DNA of 64,000 nt, taken from contig JAUSLL010000089.1 in assembly GCA_030649335.1 (NCBI GenBank), forward strand, positions 16,576 to 80,575, given 5' to 3'. The DNA comes from Parvibaculum sp. Its GTDB lineage: Bacteria > Pseudomonadota > Alphaproteobacteria > Parvibaculales > Parvibaculaceae. The notes beneath the pieces were generated by a model that was not told the DNA's origin, searched no databases, and saw only the letters and a list, made by a program, of their open reading frames with translations. Position numbers and translations under genes: made by a program. Shown piece after piece: positions 49,001-56,343 of the stretch (its first letter is position 1; each line of letters begins with the position of its first letter).

Positions 49001-49277
49001 TGCCTTTGGCAAAGGCGGCAAGGAAGGCGGCGGCAAAGAAGGCAGTGAACGTCAGGCCGGCGCGCGCAACGAGGGTCGCCCCGACAACCGAAAAGACGGT
49101 CCCAAAGGCAAACGCCGTGATGATCGCAAGGGCGGTGGTCGCGACGATCGCAACAACAAGGGTGGCGAACGCCGCGAGTGGTCCTCCACCCCGCCGCCGC
49201 GCCGCGAACGCGGCATAGACCCGGATTCGCCCTTTGCAGCACTCGCCGTGCTGAAAGAGCGCGCCGAAGGCAAGTGA
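46074..49277 (+). CDS. SUV3-like DExH RNA helicase with long charged tail
   Basis: A 1067-residue helicase related to mitochondrial SUV3. Motif I is GPTNTGKTHLAIERMM; motif II is DEIQ in LCIDEIQLAADRERG; motif VI falls in QIAGRAGRHMNNGTFG. A C-terminal helicase domain and helical bundle follow to about residue 800. The last ~250 residues are low complexity: first Glu/Ala-rich acidic, then basic and Gly-rich (GRDDRNNKGGERRE), ending in SPFAALAVLKERAEGK. RNA unwinding in decay or ribosome work is inferred from SUV3. An S4 RNA-binding gene follows directly. Codon use shifts in the middle (see findings). Confidence 0.92.
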   Translation: MNIHTLRNEPRPARITAVLGPTNTGKTHLAIERMMGHASGMIGLPLRLLAREIYERVVRIKGAREVALITGEEKILPPHARYFVCTVEAMPLDRPVEFLCIDEIQLAADRERGHTFTERLLHARGLSETMVLGSETVRGLIQKLLPDTIFINRPRFSELTWTGSKKLTRLPRRSAIVAFSADQVYAIAEMIRRQRGGAAVVMGALSPRTRNAQVALYQSGDVDFLVATDAIGMGLNMDVDHVAFASTSKFDGQQHRPLKISEIAQIAGRAGRHMNNGTFGITGDAASLSDDVIHRVENHEFDAERVLQWRNPNPEFSSIGALIKSLEVPPNVPGLVRAGTGDDLDALMRMAQNDDVTRLTRGAQAIKRLWDVAQVPDFRKTMAAEHAGLLTQLYLHLAQGDGRIPHNWLQGQLAKVDRTDGDIDTLSMRIAHVRTWTYVSNRADWLHDPAHWQDRARAIEDRLSDALHERLTQRFIDRRTSVLMKRLRQQEDLMAAVNSDGEVLVEGEYVGRLQGFVFVADVKAEGVHASVLREASEPVIALEIAARAARLGAAADADIQLSDHGRLIWDGHPVAQLKASDTPLVPRVELIAGEELAGVSRENVVAKLETWSKEHFATVLSPLVTLRDAEDIEGLGRGIAFRIIENFGSLNREAVAEDVRALDQAARGQLRKYGVRFGGYSIFMPALLKPAPARALLILWALSRQGVEDGFADLPAPPTAGLTSVPADPAAPVGFYDALGFRVSGGRAVRLDMLERIADLIRPVITARHYNGGFIVTPAMMSLVGCSGEEFSNLLKGLGYRSRVEKVTPPKIEEKPAEPAKFIVETKSSAVEAPAPEAPVDASAEVPTEVAAETEAPAEEPVTDTAEIVSDAPEAVAAETTEATEAASAEPAVAPEEVATEEVAAEMVELEIWRPQRRPRPGEQAQQRPRRPRRKPVDANATAAAPADGSAPATGDAKPADAARGARRDRNKGKYDAFGKGGKEGGGKEGSERQAGARNEGRPDNRKDGPKGKRRDDRKGGGRDDRNNKGGERREWSSTPPPRRERGIDPDSPFAALAVLKERAEGK

Positions 49278-49280
49278 GCC

Positions 49281-49667
49281 GTGTCGGCGCTTGAACAACG
49301 CGTTGATCGCTGGTTGTGGTTTGCGCGCATGATCAAGAGCCGCACGCAGGCCGCCTCTCTCGTCTCGGCGGGCAAGGTGCGCCTCAACGGCACACGCATC
49401 GACAAACCCTCGCGCAATGTGAAGCCCGGCGACGTGCTGACCTTTCCGCTCGGGGACCATGTGCGCGTGCTGAAAGTGCTCGACGCGGGCACGAGGCGCG
49501 GTCCGGCACCTGAAGCGCAAGCCCTCTACGAGGACCTCGCACCGCCTGCCACCGTCAAAGTCGCGCCCGATGAATTGCCCGACGGCGAACGCGAGCGCGG
49601 CAGCGGTCGCCCGACCAAGAAAGAACGCCGGGACCGTGATGCATTTCACAGTTTGAATGAGGATTAA
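49281..49667 (+). CDS. S4-domain RNA-binding protein, Hsp15-like
   Basis: A 128-residue protein with an N-terminal S4 fold (LEQRVDRWLWFARMIKSRTQ, LVSAGKVRLNGTRIDKPSRN, VKPGDVLTFPL), like HslR/Hsp15, which rescues stalled 50S subunits carrying nascent chains. It starts with GTG three bases after the helicase stop, so the two are almost certainly co-transcribed. The C-terminal tail is basic (GSGRPTKKERRDRDAFH). Confidence 0.93.
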   Translation: MSALEQRVDRWLWFARMIKSRTQAASLVSAGKVRLNGTRIDKPSRNVKPGDVLTFPLGDHVRVLKVLDAGTRRGPAPEAQALYEDLAPPATVKVAPDELPDGERERGSGRPTKKERRDRDAFHSLNED

Positions 49668-49719
49668 TGGGACAATTGACGCAATTGCACCACCCCGTTG
49701 ATTGCTTTAGATCAGACCC

Positions 49720-50193
49720 ATGTTCGACAAGATCAAAAAATTTCTGACCGTCGATGCCCCGCCCGCACAAAGTGGCCGCATTGATGAGCTTCAGGTCGCT
49801 GTGGTCGCGCTGCTGGTGCGCGCCGCCGCGACAGCCGACAGCACCTTCGACGACAATGAGCGCGCCACCATCGCCCGCATGACGGCCGCCCACTTCGATC
49901 TGAAAGCGGATGAAGTGACGGCCCTCATCGAAGCCGCCACCGCCGATGAAGCCAATACGCTCGATCTGCACCGCTGGGCACAAGCTATTAAGAAGCACTA
50001 TGACGAAGCCGAACGCATCAACCTCATTGAGAAAATGTGGGAGGTCGTTTATGCCGATGGCGTGCTCGACGATTACGAAGCCAACCTGTTGCGGCGTGTC
50101 GCAGGCCTGATATACGTTCCCGACCGTGAATCCGGTCAGGCGCGTCTGCGCGTTTTGGCAAAGCTCGGCCTCACGCCCGCCTCTGGCGCTTGA
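49720..50193 (+). CDS. TerB-family protein
   Basis: A 157-residue helical protein of the TerB/tellurite-resistance-like family. Acidic metal-binding positions occur in two repeats: AATADSTFDDNERATIARM and VVYADGVLDDYEANLLRRV. The family's role in envelope or metal stress is not well established, and no other ter genes are present. It lies between the S4 protein and ferredoxin genes on the same strand, a common alphaproteobacterial order. Confidence 0.88.
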   Translation: MFDKIKKFLTVDAPPAQSGRIDELQVAVVALLVRAAATADSTFDDNERATIARMTAAHFDLKADEVTALIEAATADEANTLDLHRWAQAIKKHYDEAERINLIEKMWEVVYADGVLDDYEANLLRRVAGLIYVPDRESGQARLRVLAKLGLTPASGA

Positions 50194-50255
50194 GACTTGC
50201 TGCCCCTATCTAAGCTTGCCGATGGCCGCAAAGGCCGCATGGCTGGGAGAGTTCG

Positions 50256-50594
50256 ATGACCTATGTAGTGACCGACGCCTGCATCAAATGCAAATATATG
50301 GATTGCGTCGAAGTTTGCCCTGTGGATTGCTTCTACGAAGGCGAGAACATGCTCGTCATTCATCCCGACGAATGCATCGACTGCGGCGTCTGCGAACCCG
50401 AATGCCCCGCCGATGCAATCAAGGCGGACACTGAATCCGGTCTGGATCAATGGCTCGAACTCAACGCCGAATATGCCGTGCGCTGGCCCAACATCACGAT
50501 CAAACGTGAAGCGCCCGCCGATGCCGACGACTGGCAGGGCAAACCCGACAAGTTCGAAGCCCATTTCAGCGCCGAGCCCGGCGAAGGCGACTGA
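50256..50594 (+). CDS. fdxA: 7Fe ferredoxin (FdxA family)
   Basis: A 112-residue electron carrier with a seven-iron pattern. The first block is [18 protein letters not shown] (Cys9, 12, 17, 21, 25) and the second [12 protein letters not shown] (Cys40, 43, 46, 50), giving one 3Fe-4S and one 4Fe-4S cluster as in Azotobacter FdI. The C-terminal extension ([16 protein letters not shown]) matches the family. Its redox partner is unknown. carD follows after a long intergenic region. Confidence 0.96.
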   Translation: MTYVVTDACIKCKYMDCVEVCPVDCFYEGENMLVIHPDECIDCGVCEPECPADAIKADTESGLDQWLELNAEYAVRWPNITIKREAPADADDWQGKPDKFEAHFSAEPGEGD

Positions 50595-51154
50595 GACAAA
50601 ATTCGCGCTCGGCTAAGGCTTTTCCCCTGCGACATTTGGTCAGCACCCGCCCTAAAACTGCCTATCTTACTGAGAGCACATGCGTTTTGAGCGTGTCAGC
50701 TTCCAATAGGGCGTATTTTGTGATAGGCTAGTGCTAGTTCGAAACCACGCGAAACAGTTGCGCGAACCAACGAGAAACGCCGCTCAGACCAAGGGCCTAT
50801 CCGTTAGTTCTAGTCCTTTGGTGTGGCCCATCTGAACCATCGCGGTTCATTTTGGCCGGTGCAGCCCTGTCCTGTGAGCATTTGGGCAGCCGCACACGAG
50901 TATTATTAGAAATGCACAAGGTCGAAGCCGGCCAAGGTTCCCGATGATGTTCAGTTTGAACGTCCCGGGGGACAGGGATCCTTTGTTTCCCTGTTCTGGG
51001 TTTCCCTCCTTTTTGGGGTTTTCCTGCCTGGACACGCTTCACCTCAGCGCATGAACGGCGAATTTCAAGGATGGGCGGCTATTCGCATAGGCACACCACA
51101 CCGGCCGGACCCCTTATGGGAGGCCCCGCCGGTTACTCGGGTATAGGAAAGGCT
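50595..51154 (+). other. Hairpin-rich intergenic region upstream of carD
   Basis: 560 bases with no supportable gene. Several short inverted repeats are visible: ACCAAGGG (50787) with CCTTTGGT (50814), TGAACC/GGTTCA around 50834-50850, TTGGCCGG/CCGGCCAA near 50852 and 50927, and ACAGGGA/TCCCTGT near 50975. These may form a structured carD leader or an independent small RNA. No known RNA family was recognised (no 6S, SRP, tmRNA or RNase P signature). Confidence 0.5.
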
Positions 51155-52465
51155 ATGGCGAGCAAAGTGAACAAGCCCCAGAAAACCGGAACCGTCGGCG
51201 CGAAAGCCAAACCCTCAGCCTCCAAGGCAGTGGCCGCCAAAAAAGCCGCGCCCAAAACCATGGCGGCAAAAGCAGCCGCGAAGCCCAGCAAATCCTCAAA
51301 ACCAGTGGCAGCAAAATCTGTGACGTCAAAAGCATCCAGCGCGAAATCAGCCGGCGCCAAAGCCAAACCTGCGGCCAAAGCCACAGCCAAGCCCGCCGCC
51401 AAAACGGCTTCCAAGGCAGCCGCAAAGCCCGCCGCCAAGTCAGCTGCGAAACCAGCCGCCAAAGCCAAACCCGCGGCGCCTAAGGCAGCCGCTAAAGCCG
51501 CGCCAAAGCCTGCCTCCAAAGCAGCCGCCAAGCCTGCCGCCAAAGCCAAACCCGCAGCCAAGCTCGATGCGATGAAGGTCGGCACCAAAGCAGCAGACAA
51601 GACGAACGCGAAAGACGCCGCCAAGACCAGCGACAAGGTTGCCGCCTTCAAGGCAGCCGTCGCCAAAAGCGCGGCCAAGAGCGCCGCGAAATCGGCCAAA
51701 GCCAAAGAAAATTCGAAAGTCCCCCCAAAGGGTGCTGCCAAGCCAGCGGCAAAAGCAGCTCCCTCCGTTGCACCGAAAGTAAACAGTACCTCTATGAAGA
51801 AACCTGAGGCCACCAAGGCACCCGTCGCACCGGCTGTCAAAGCAGAAGCCAAACCCGAGCCGCGCAAGGAAGACAAACGCCCCAACCCGCGCACCGTCTT
51901 CAAGTCCAAGGAATATGTGGTCTATCCCGCGCATGGCGTGGGCCAGATCCTCGACGTTGAAGAACAGGAAGTGGCGGGCCACAAGCTCGAACTCTTTGTC
52001 ATCAATTTCGACAAAGAAAAAATGACGCTGCGCGTCCCTACTCACAAATGGGAAGCCGTCGGCATGCGCAAGCTTGCGGAAACCAGCGTCGTAGACAACG
52101 CCATCGAAACGCTCAAAGGCCGCGCCCGCATCAAACGCACCATGTGGAGCCGTCGCGCGCAGGAGTATGAAGCCAAGATCAACTCCGGCGATCTGATCTC
52201 AATCGCCGAAGTGGTCCGCGATCTCTACCGCTCCGAGCGCCAGCCCGAGCAGTCTTATTCCGAACGTCAGCTCTACGAAGCCGCCCTCGACCGCATGGCC
52301 CGCGAAGTTGCCGTCGTCGAGCGTATTGCCGATGATGCCGCCGTGCAGAAAGTGGAAGCCGCCCTGCAAAGCGGTTCAGGCCGCAGCGAGAAACCCGCTG
52401 CTCCTGCTCCCGTCGCAGCAGAGGCCGAAGCCGTCGTCACCAAGGAAGAGCCGGAAGCCGCATAA
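51155..52465 (+). CDS. carD: CarD-family transcription factor with H1-like N-terminal tail
   Basis: CarD binds RNA polymerase beta through its N-terminal Tudor-like domain and stabilises open promoter complexes. In this 436-residue form the CarD core starts near residue 245 (FKSKEYVVYPAHGVGQILDV, MTLRVPTHKWEAVGMRKL, MWSRRAQEYEAKINSGDL). Before it lie about 245 residues of Lys/Ala/Pro repeats (KPAAKAKPAAK type), much longer than the extensions usual in this family. A short Ala/Glu-rich tail ends the protein. The start is set by AGGAAAGG before the ATG. A strong terminator follows. Confidence 0.92.
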   Translation: MASKVNKPQKTGTVGAKAKPSASKAVAAKKAAPKTMAAKAAAKPSKSSKPVAAKSVTSKASSAKSAGAKAKPAAKATAKPAAKTASKAAAKPAAKSAAKPAAKAKPAAPKAAAKAAPKPASKAAAKPAAKAKPAAKLDAMKVGTKAADKTNAKDAAKTSDKVAAFKAAVAKSAAKSAAKSAKAKENSKVPPKGAAKPAAKAAPSVAPKVNSTSMKKPEATKAPVAPAVKAEAKPEPRKEDKRPNPRTVFKSKEYVVYPAHGVGQILDVEEQEVAGHKLELFVINFDKEKMTLRVPTHKWEAVGMRKLAETSVVDNAIETLKGRARIKRTMWSRRAQEYEAKINSGDLISIAEVVRDLYRSERQPEQSYSERQLYEAALDRMAREVAVVERIADDAAVQKVEAALQSGSGRSEKPAAPAPVAAEAEAVVTKEEPEAA

Positions 52466-52487
52466 GCGATTTCGCCTTCGACAAATC

Positions 52488-52520
52488 AAAAGGCCCGGTC
52501 AGATCGACCGGGCCTTTTTT
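52488..52520 (+). terminator. Rho-independent terminator of carD
   Basis: A perfect 13-base stem (AAAAGGCCCGGTC with GACCGGGCCTTTT) has a five-base loop and is followed by further T residues. It lies 22 bases after the carD stop and before the convergent protease gene. Confidence 0.92.
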
Positions 52521-52536
52521 GTCTGGGACTGTCGCT

Positions 52537-54009
52537 TCAGGGCGTGACGATTTTGACGCGTTCACCTGCCTGCACCGTCGCATCAGGCGTCAACCCGTTG
52601 AGCGCCCGGAAACGTTCAAGCTTATAATCAGCAAAGGGCATCCGCGCGGCAAGCGAGCCCATCGTGTCGCCCGGTTTCACAGTCACAATGCGAAGCCGCA
52701 GGGGCTTCACAGCCGCCGCTTCCGCCGCCGAAATCAGACGAAAGCTCTGCGCGATGCTGTAAAGCTCGGTGCCGACACGTGCCGGTGCACCTTGCGGCAC
52801 GCCCACCAGAAACCTATAGACCTTGCCTTGCGGCGCTTCGATGGCAACGAGCATCGCTTCATAATTGCCGATACGCGTTGTCGCGCGTGCTGCATTGAGT
52901 CCGTTGACGCTGAATGTCGCCACCGGCGACAGACGCACATTGGCCGCCCAGACCTGCGCGAGATATTGGTCAATCGCAAGATTTGCCGCCTTCTTGCCGG
53001 TATCAAATTTGGCAATCGCCTTATTCGCGCCCTGCACCAATACGGCGTCCGTTCCGTTGGTGATGCGATAGCCGGACGGCGCGTCAAAACGGAAATGCCC
53101 GACCGGGTGGATAAAGCTCTGTCCACGGATAAGGCCTTGCTCCGGTGCGCTGCCGTAGATCATTCCGTCAATGGCTTTGAAAAGCGCTGTGCGGTTTCGC
53201 TCGCCAGCACCGCGCGCAACGCCGCTTGCCAGCGCCTCGCGCCGCGCCGCCGCCACGCGTTCGGGTGTTGCCGGATGGCTCGACAACCAATCAGCCCTCG
53301 CCTCATCGCTCTTGCCCGCGATAATGGCTTCAGCACGGGCGTTCACATCCATCGCGGCCAGAAAATCACCTTGTGCATAAGGGTCATATCCCGCTGCAGC
53401 GAGATAGCGCACGCCGAGCGTATCGGATTCATATTCCTGATCGCGCGAATAGCTGGCAATGAGACCCTGGCTGCCAAGCCCGACCGCCTGATTAACAGCC
53501 GAATTACCGACGACCGCTCCCAGCACCGCGCCGATGACAGAAGCCCCGAGCGCCGCCGTTTGGCGCTGCGCCCCGTGCCGCGCAATAACGTGTCCGATTT
53601 CATGGCCGAGCACACCGGCAAGCTCCGCTTCATCATCGACAAGCGATAACAATCCGCGCGTCACATAGACATAGCCGCCGGGCAGCGCGAAAGCATTGAC
53701 GATATCAGAATTGAGCACCGTCACACGGTAAGGCTGATCAGGCTGTTGCGTGACGCGCGTAATGCGCCGCGTGACATTGGCGACATAGGCACCGACAGCG
53801 GGATCGTCATAGACACCACCATAAGTCGCCACAATTTTGGGATGCGCACTCGCACCGGCCGCCGCTTCATCCGACGTAGACATCAGCGGCGCAAGCTGCG
53901 ATTTACCCGTCACGACATTAGTGGTGCAACCTGCAACAAGTGCGGCAAGCACCGCCGCGACGAGGGGCCGAACGGCATGGCCGCGCGGCATGTCTTCAAC
54001 CCGTGTCAT
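52537..54009 (-). CDS. M48-family metalloprotease lipoprotein with LysM-like C-terminus
   Basis: A 490-residue periplasmic protease of the BepA/LoiP group. Lipobox LVAGC sits near residue 28. The zinc site HEIGH lies in LAGVLGHEIGHVIARHGAQR, with the third ligand region in YSRDQEYESDTLGVRYL. The C-terminus (VKPGDTMGSLAARMPFADYK, RFRALNGLTPDATVQAGERV) is a LysM-like peptidoglycan-binding unit. Likely role: quality control of outer-membrane proteins. It is the last gene of a three-gene minus-strand run with the nuclease-like and response regulator genes. Confidence 0.92.
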   Translation of the reverse strand: MTRVEDMPRGHAVRPLVAAVLAALVAGCTTNVVTGKSQLAPLMSTSDEAAAGASAHPKIVATYGGVYDDPAVGAYVANVTRRITRVTQQPDQPYRVTVLNSDIVNAFALPGGYVYVTRGLLSLVDDEAELAGVLGHEIGHVIARHGAQRQTAALGASVIGAVLGAVVGNSAVNQAVGLGSQGLIASYSRDQEYESDTLGVRYLAAAGYDPYAQGDFLAAMDVNARAEAIIAGKSDEARADWLSSHPATPERVAAARREALASGVARGAGERNRTALFKAIDGMIYGSAPEQGLIRGQSFIHPVGHFRFDAPSGYRITNGTDAVLVQGANKAIAKFDTGKKAANLAIDQYLAQVWAANVRLSPVATFSVNGLNAARATTRIGNYEAMLVAIEAPQGKVYRFLVGVPQGAPARVGTELYSIAQSFRLISAAEAAAVKPLRLRIVTVKPGDTMGSLAARMPFADYKLERFRALNGLTPDATVQAGERVKIVTP

Positions 54010-54027
54010 CAGCCGTCCCGATCCTTT

Positions 54028-54834
54028 TTATCTTACCTTCGTGAGCACTTCGATTTGTTCGGGCACTGTAACGCGAATTTCAGGACCGTTGTAGCGGGTG
54101 ACAAAACCCCGGACCCGCAAACGGTGTCCGACGATAGCAGCCACCTCACCGGCGACAATATTGGCGATCTCATCTGCAAAAAGTCTAGCGTCGGCACGCT
54201 CAACTGTCACCGTGAAGTCGGTCCGCCAATCGTCACCGAAATTGATATAGAGCCGCCCCTGCCGGTTCGACGCATCCACAACGATGCCTTCCACAAGCAT
54301 GTAATGACCTTCATCACCCATCAAGCCATCCACATCATCCGCATTGCGTGGCGTGAAAGCAGGATCGCGCCACAACCCGCGCTGCGCCTGCCGCGCCGTA
54401 GCTTCGATCACAAGCAAAGCCTCCAGACAATCACGCGCGCGCTTTTGCGGCATAACACGCGCAAGCCCACGCGCCACCAGCTTCTCCTGCAACAGCACAC
54501 CCTCACCCGTCACCACCAGCATCTGCAACCGGCCATAACGGTCTTGCGGCTGCAGCACGGGATGGAGGCGCACCGGCGCGTTGATCGCGTCAAAAACCTG
54601 TCGCCAGCCCGCCCGCACTTTATCGTCCGGCGGCGTCTCAATACCGGCAAGCAACATCTGCCGCCCATCGGCAAGCATCACCGTGCCGTCAGCACCAAGC
54701 GACATGATGGTTGCGGTTTGCGATTTTTGGGACCAGCAGGCGGCCTGCGCCTGCACGGGGAGCGTTAGACAGAGCGCAACAATGACGCCCGGCAATATCC
54801 GACCCTGCCACTTCAAAGCGCGACCAGGTCTCAT
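54028..54834 (-). CDS. Exported staphylococcal-nuclease-like protein
   Basis: A 268-residue protein with a signal peptide (LPGVIVALCLTLPVQAQA) and an SNase-type OB-fold. DGRQMLLAGIETPP, QDRYGRLQMLVV and LVARGLARVMPQKRARDCL follow the thermonuclease pattern, although nuclease catalytic residues are not all evident. A C-terminal ~100-residue extension (MLVEGIVVDASNRQGRLYIN) has a second OB-like character. The start has GAGAGG just before it; the longer frame overlaps the upstream gene. It begins 8 bases after the response regulator stop. Confidence 0.85.
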   Translation of the reverse strand: MRPGRALKWQGRILPGVIVALCLTLPVQAQAACWSQKSQTATIMSLGADGTVMLADGRQMLLAGIETPPDDKVRAGWRQVFDAINAPVRLHPVLQPQDRYGRLQMLVVTGEGVLLQEKLVARGLARVMPQKRARDCLEALLVIEATARQAQRGLWRDPAFTPRNADDVDGLMGDEGHYMLVEGIVVDASNRQGRLYINFGDDWRTDFTVTVERADARLFADEIANIVAGEVAAIVGHRLRVRGFVTRYNGPEIRVTVPEQIEVLTKVR

Positions 54835-54841
54835 ATGCCTC

Positions 54842-55495
54842 TCAGCCCGCGACAGCGACAGGCTCAGCGCCCGGCACCATACGCAGCGCGATGATGGCTG
54901 CCTCAGTGCGATTGCGCACACCGAGCGCCTGCAGGATCGCATTGACGTGCAGTTTTACAGTGGCAACAGAGATCCCGAGTTCGCGCGCGATTTCCTGATT
55001 GGAACGACCCTTGCCGATTTCGATCAGCACTTCGGCTTGTCGCGGTGTCAGCTTGTCTTGGCTGTTGTGAAAATATGCTTCCGGCGCTTCAGCAAAGCCT
55101 TCATGCCGGTTGGCGAGCAAAGCGTCCGGTACATAGCGACCGCCCATCTCGATGAGGCTCATCGCATTGAGCACAAGGTTCACACCCAGCGCCTTCGGCA
55201 CGAACCCGTGGACGCCAAGTTCCATGACATCACGGATGAAGGCGGGTGTGTCGCGGTCGCTGAAAACCGCAATGCGCGGACCTTGCGCGATGAGGTTGCG
55301 GATCAGATCAGAGCGTTCCGGCGTATTGGGCCCGACAAGTTCGAGCAATAGCATATCGACGCCCGCCACATCGATCCGCTTGAGCGCGTCACGTCCAGCC
55401 AGAACGGCAATCTCCGACGCTTTGTCGAATTGGGCAACAATGCCACGCAGGCCTTCGCAAAAAATAGGCTGCTCACCGACGATCAGAATTTTCAC
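54842..55495 (-). CDS. NarL/FixJ-type response regulator with degenerate receiver
   Basis: A 217-residue protein with an N-terminal receiver-like domain and a C-terminal LuxR-type HTH (LTPRQAEVLIEIGKGRSNQE, ATVKLHVNAILQALGVRNR). In the receiver the acidic pair is reduced to VGEQ (Gly7-Glu8), and the phospho-acceptor position holds Glu52 (LLLELVGP); the conserved Lys101 remains (FVPKAL). It is therefore probably phosphorylation-independent. GTG at 55495 is chosen since GGGAG precedes it; a GTG six codons upstream is possible. No kinase is adjacent. Confidence 0.9.
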   Translation of the reverse strand: MKILIVGEQPIFCEGLRGIVAQFDKASEIAVLAGRDALKRIDVAGVDMLLLELVGPNTPERSDLIRNLIAQGPRIAVFSDRDTPAFIRDVMELGVHGFVPKALGVNLVLNAMSLIEMGGRYVPDALLANRHEGFAEAPEAYFHNSQDKLTPRQAEVLIEIGKGRSNQEIARELGISVATVKLHVNAILQALGVRNRTEAAIIALRMVPGAEPVAVAG

Positions 55496-56002
55496 AGGCG
55501 AACTCCCTTGCACAGCACGGGAACACGAGCAGCAGCGGGACCATTCATTTCAACTATAGAGTGTGATACGTACAAAATACAACCCATTTCAACCAAAAGC
55601 TGTACCCAGTTTTGACCCGAATCGGGCAATGCGTAAAGCAGAAGGTGAAGATGTTCAGGCCACATGATGCGCAACTTTCTATAGCGGCCCATCAGATCGG
55701 ACTAAACCGAAGGATGAGCCTTGATAGGCCCACCCTCGCAAGTCCGGTGCCGCATCGCGCGCTTGAATGAAAACCCGCCCAACCCGCCAAATTCCTCAAA
55801 ACCCGGCACCCCGTCGCCCGCCCGCGCTTCGTTTTGACACGTGATTAGTGTGTAATTTCAAAACATTGCGAGGCTTGAAAGCGTGACGTAGGGTGCGCAC
55901 GTCGAGAGGCAGTCACGTCCCAATGCTTCACCCCGCACAAGGCGACCACAGGGCAAAACCATGCGGTACCGAGCGGATACGAGGTTTCCCACTTCAGACT
56001 TT
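55496..56002. other. Intergenic region between response regulator and tRNA-Arg
   Basis: 507 bases without a supportable gene. It should contain the response regulator promoter (leftward) and the tRNA promoter (rightward). A TTGACA hexamer occurs at 55834-55839 but no matching -10 is convincing. A CCCGA/TCGGG palindrome lies at 55616-55626. Confidence 0.55.
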
Positions 56003-56079
56003 GGCTCCGTAGCTCAGCTGGATAGAGCACCAGATTCCTAATCTGGGGGTCGCGCGTTCGAATCGCGCCGGAGTCACCA
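56003..56079 (+). tRNA. tRNA-Arg (anticodon CCT)
   Basis: A complete cloverleaf of 77 bases including an encoded CCA. The acceptor stem is GGCTCCG with CGGAGTC. The D arm is GCTC...GAGC. The anticodon stem CCAGA/TCTGG encloses loop TTCCTAA, giving anticodon CCT, which reads AGG. The T arm is GCGCG-TTCGAAT-CGCGC. No integrase or attachment-site repeat is visible next to it. Confidence 0.97.
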
Positions 56080-56122
56080 TTTCACTTGCCCCTCCCCACC
56101 AAGCCGCCGGAGAACACATCAC

Positions 56123-56341
56123 ATGAAAATCTGGAAAGGCTCCGCGAGTTCATCCAACACGCGCAGCATCCTGAAGACAATCAGCTGGCGTGTAACCGCG
56201 AGTGCCGACACATTTCTCATTGCATGGTTTGTCACCGGCCAACCGATGATGGGCGGCGCCATTGCGCTGGGCGAAGTGCTGACCAAACTGGTCTGGTATT
56301 ACATGCACGAGCGCATCTGGGCCCATATCAACGTTGAGTGA
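56123..56341 (+). CDS. DUF2061-family small membrane protein
   Basis: A 72-residue protein with the DUF2061 (PF09834) pattern: RSILKTISWRVTASADTFLI then GGAIALGEVLTKLVWYYMHE and RIWAHI. Two hydrophobic segments are expected. The function is not known. It lies 43 bases after the tRNA and may be transcribed from the same promoter; it is convergent with the ABC permease gene. Confidence 0.88.
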   Translation: MKIWKGSASSSNTRSILKTISWRVTASADTFLIAWFVTGQPMMGGAIALGEVLTKLVWYYMHERIWAHINVE

Positions 56342-56343
56342 GA

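Noticed and set aside
49720..50193. TerB as part of a tellurite-resistance or anti-phage ter system
   Set aside because: No terZ, terC, terD or terE relatives are nearby; the gene sits in a conserved housekeeping order.
55834..55860. TTGACA hexamer as a sigma-70 promoter for the tRNA
   Set aside because: No -10 hexamer occurs at 16-18 bases spacing.
56003..56341. tRNA-Arg as the edge of an integrated island
   Set aside because: No integrase, no repeat of the tRNA 3' end and no change in gene character downstream; neighbouring genes look native.
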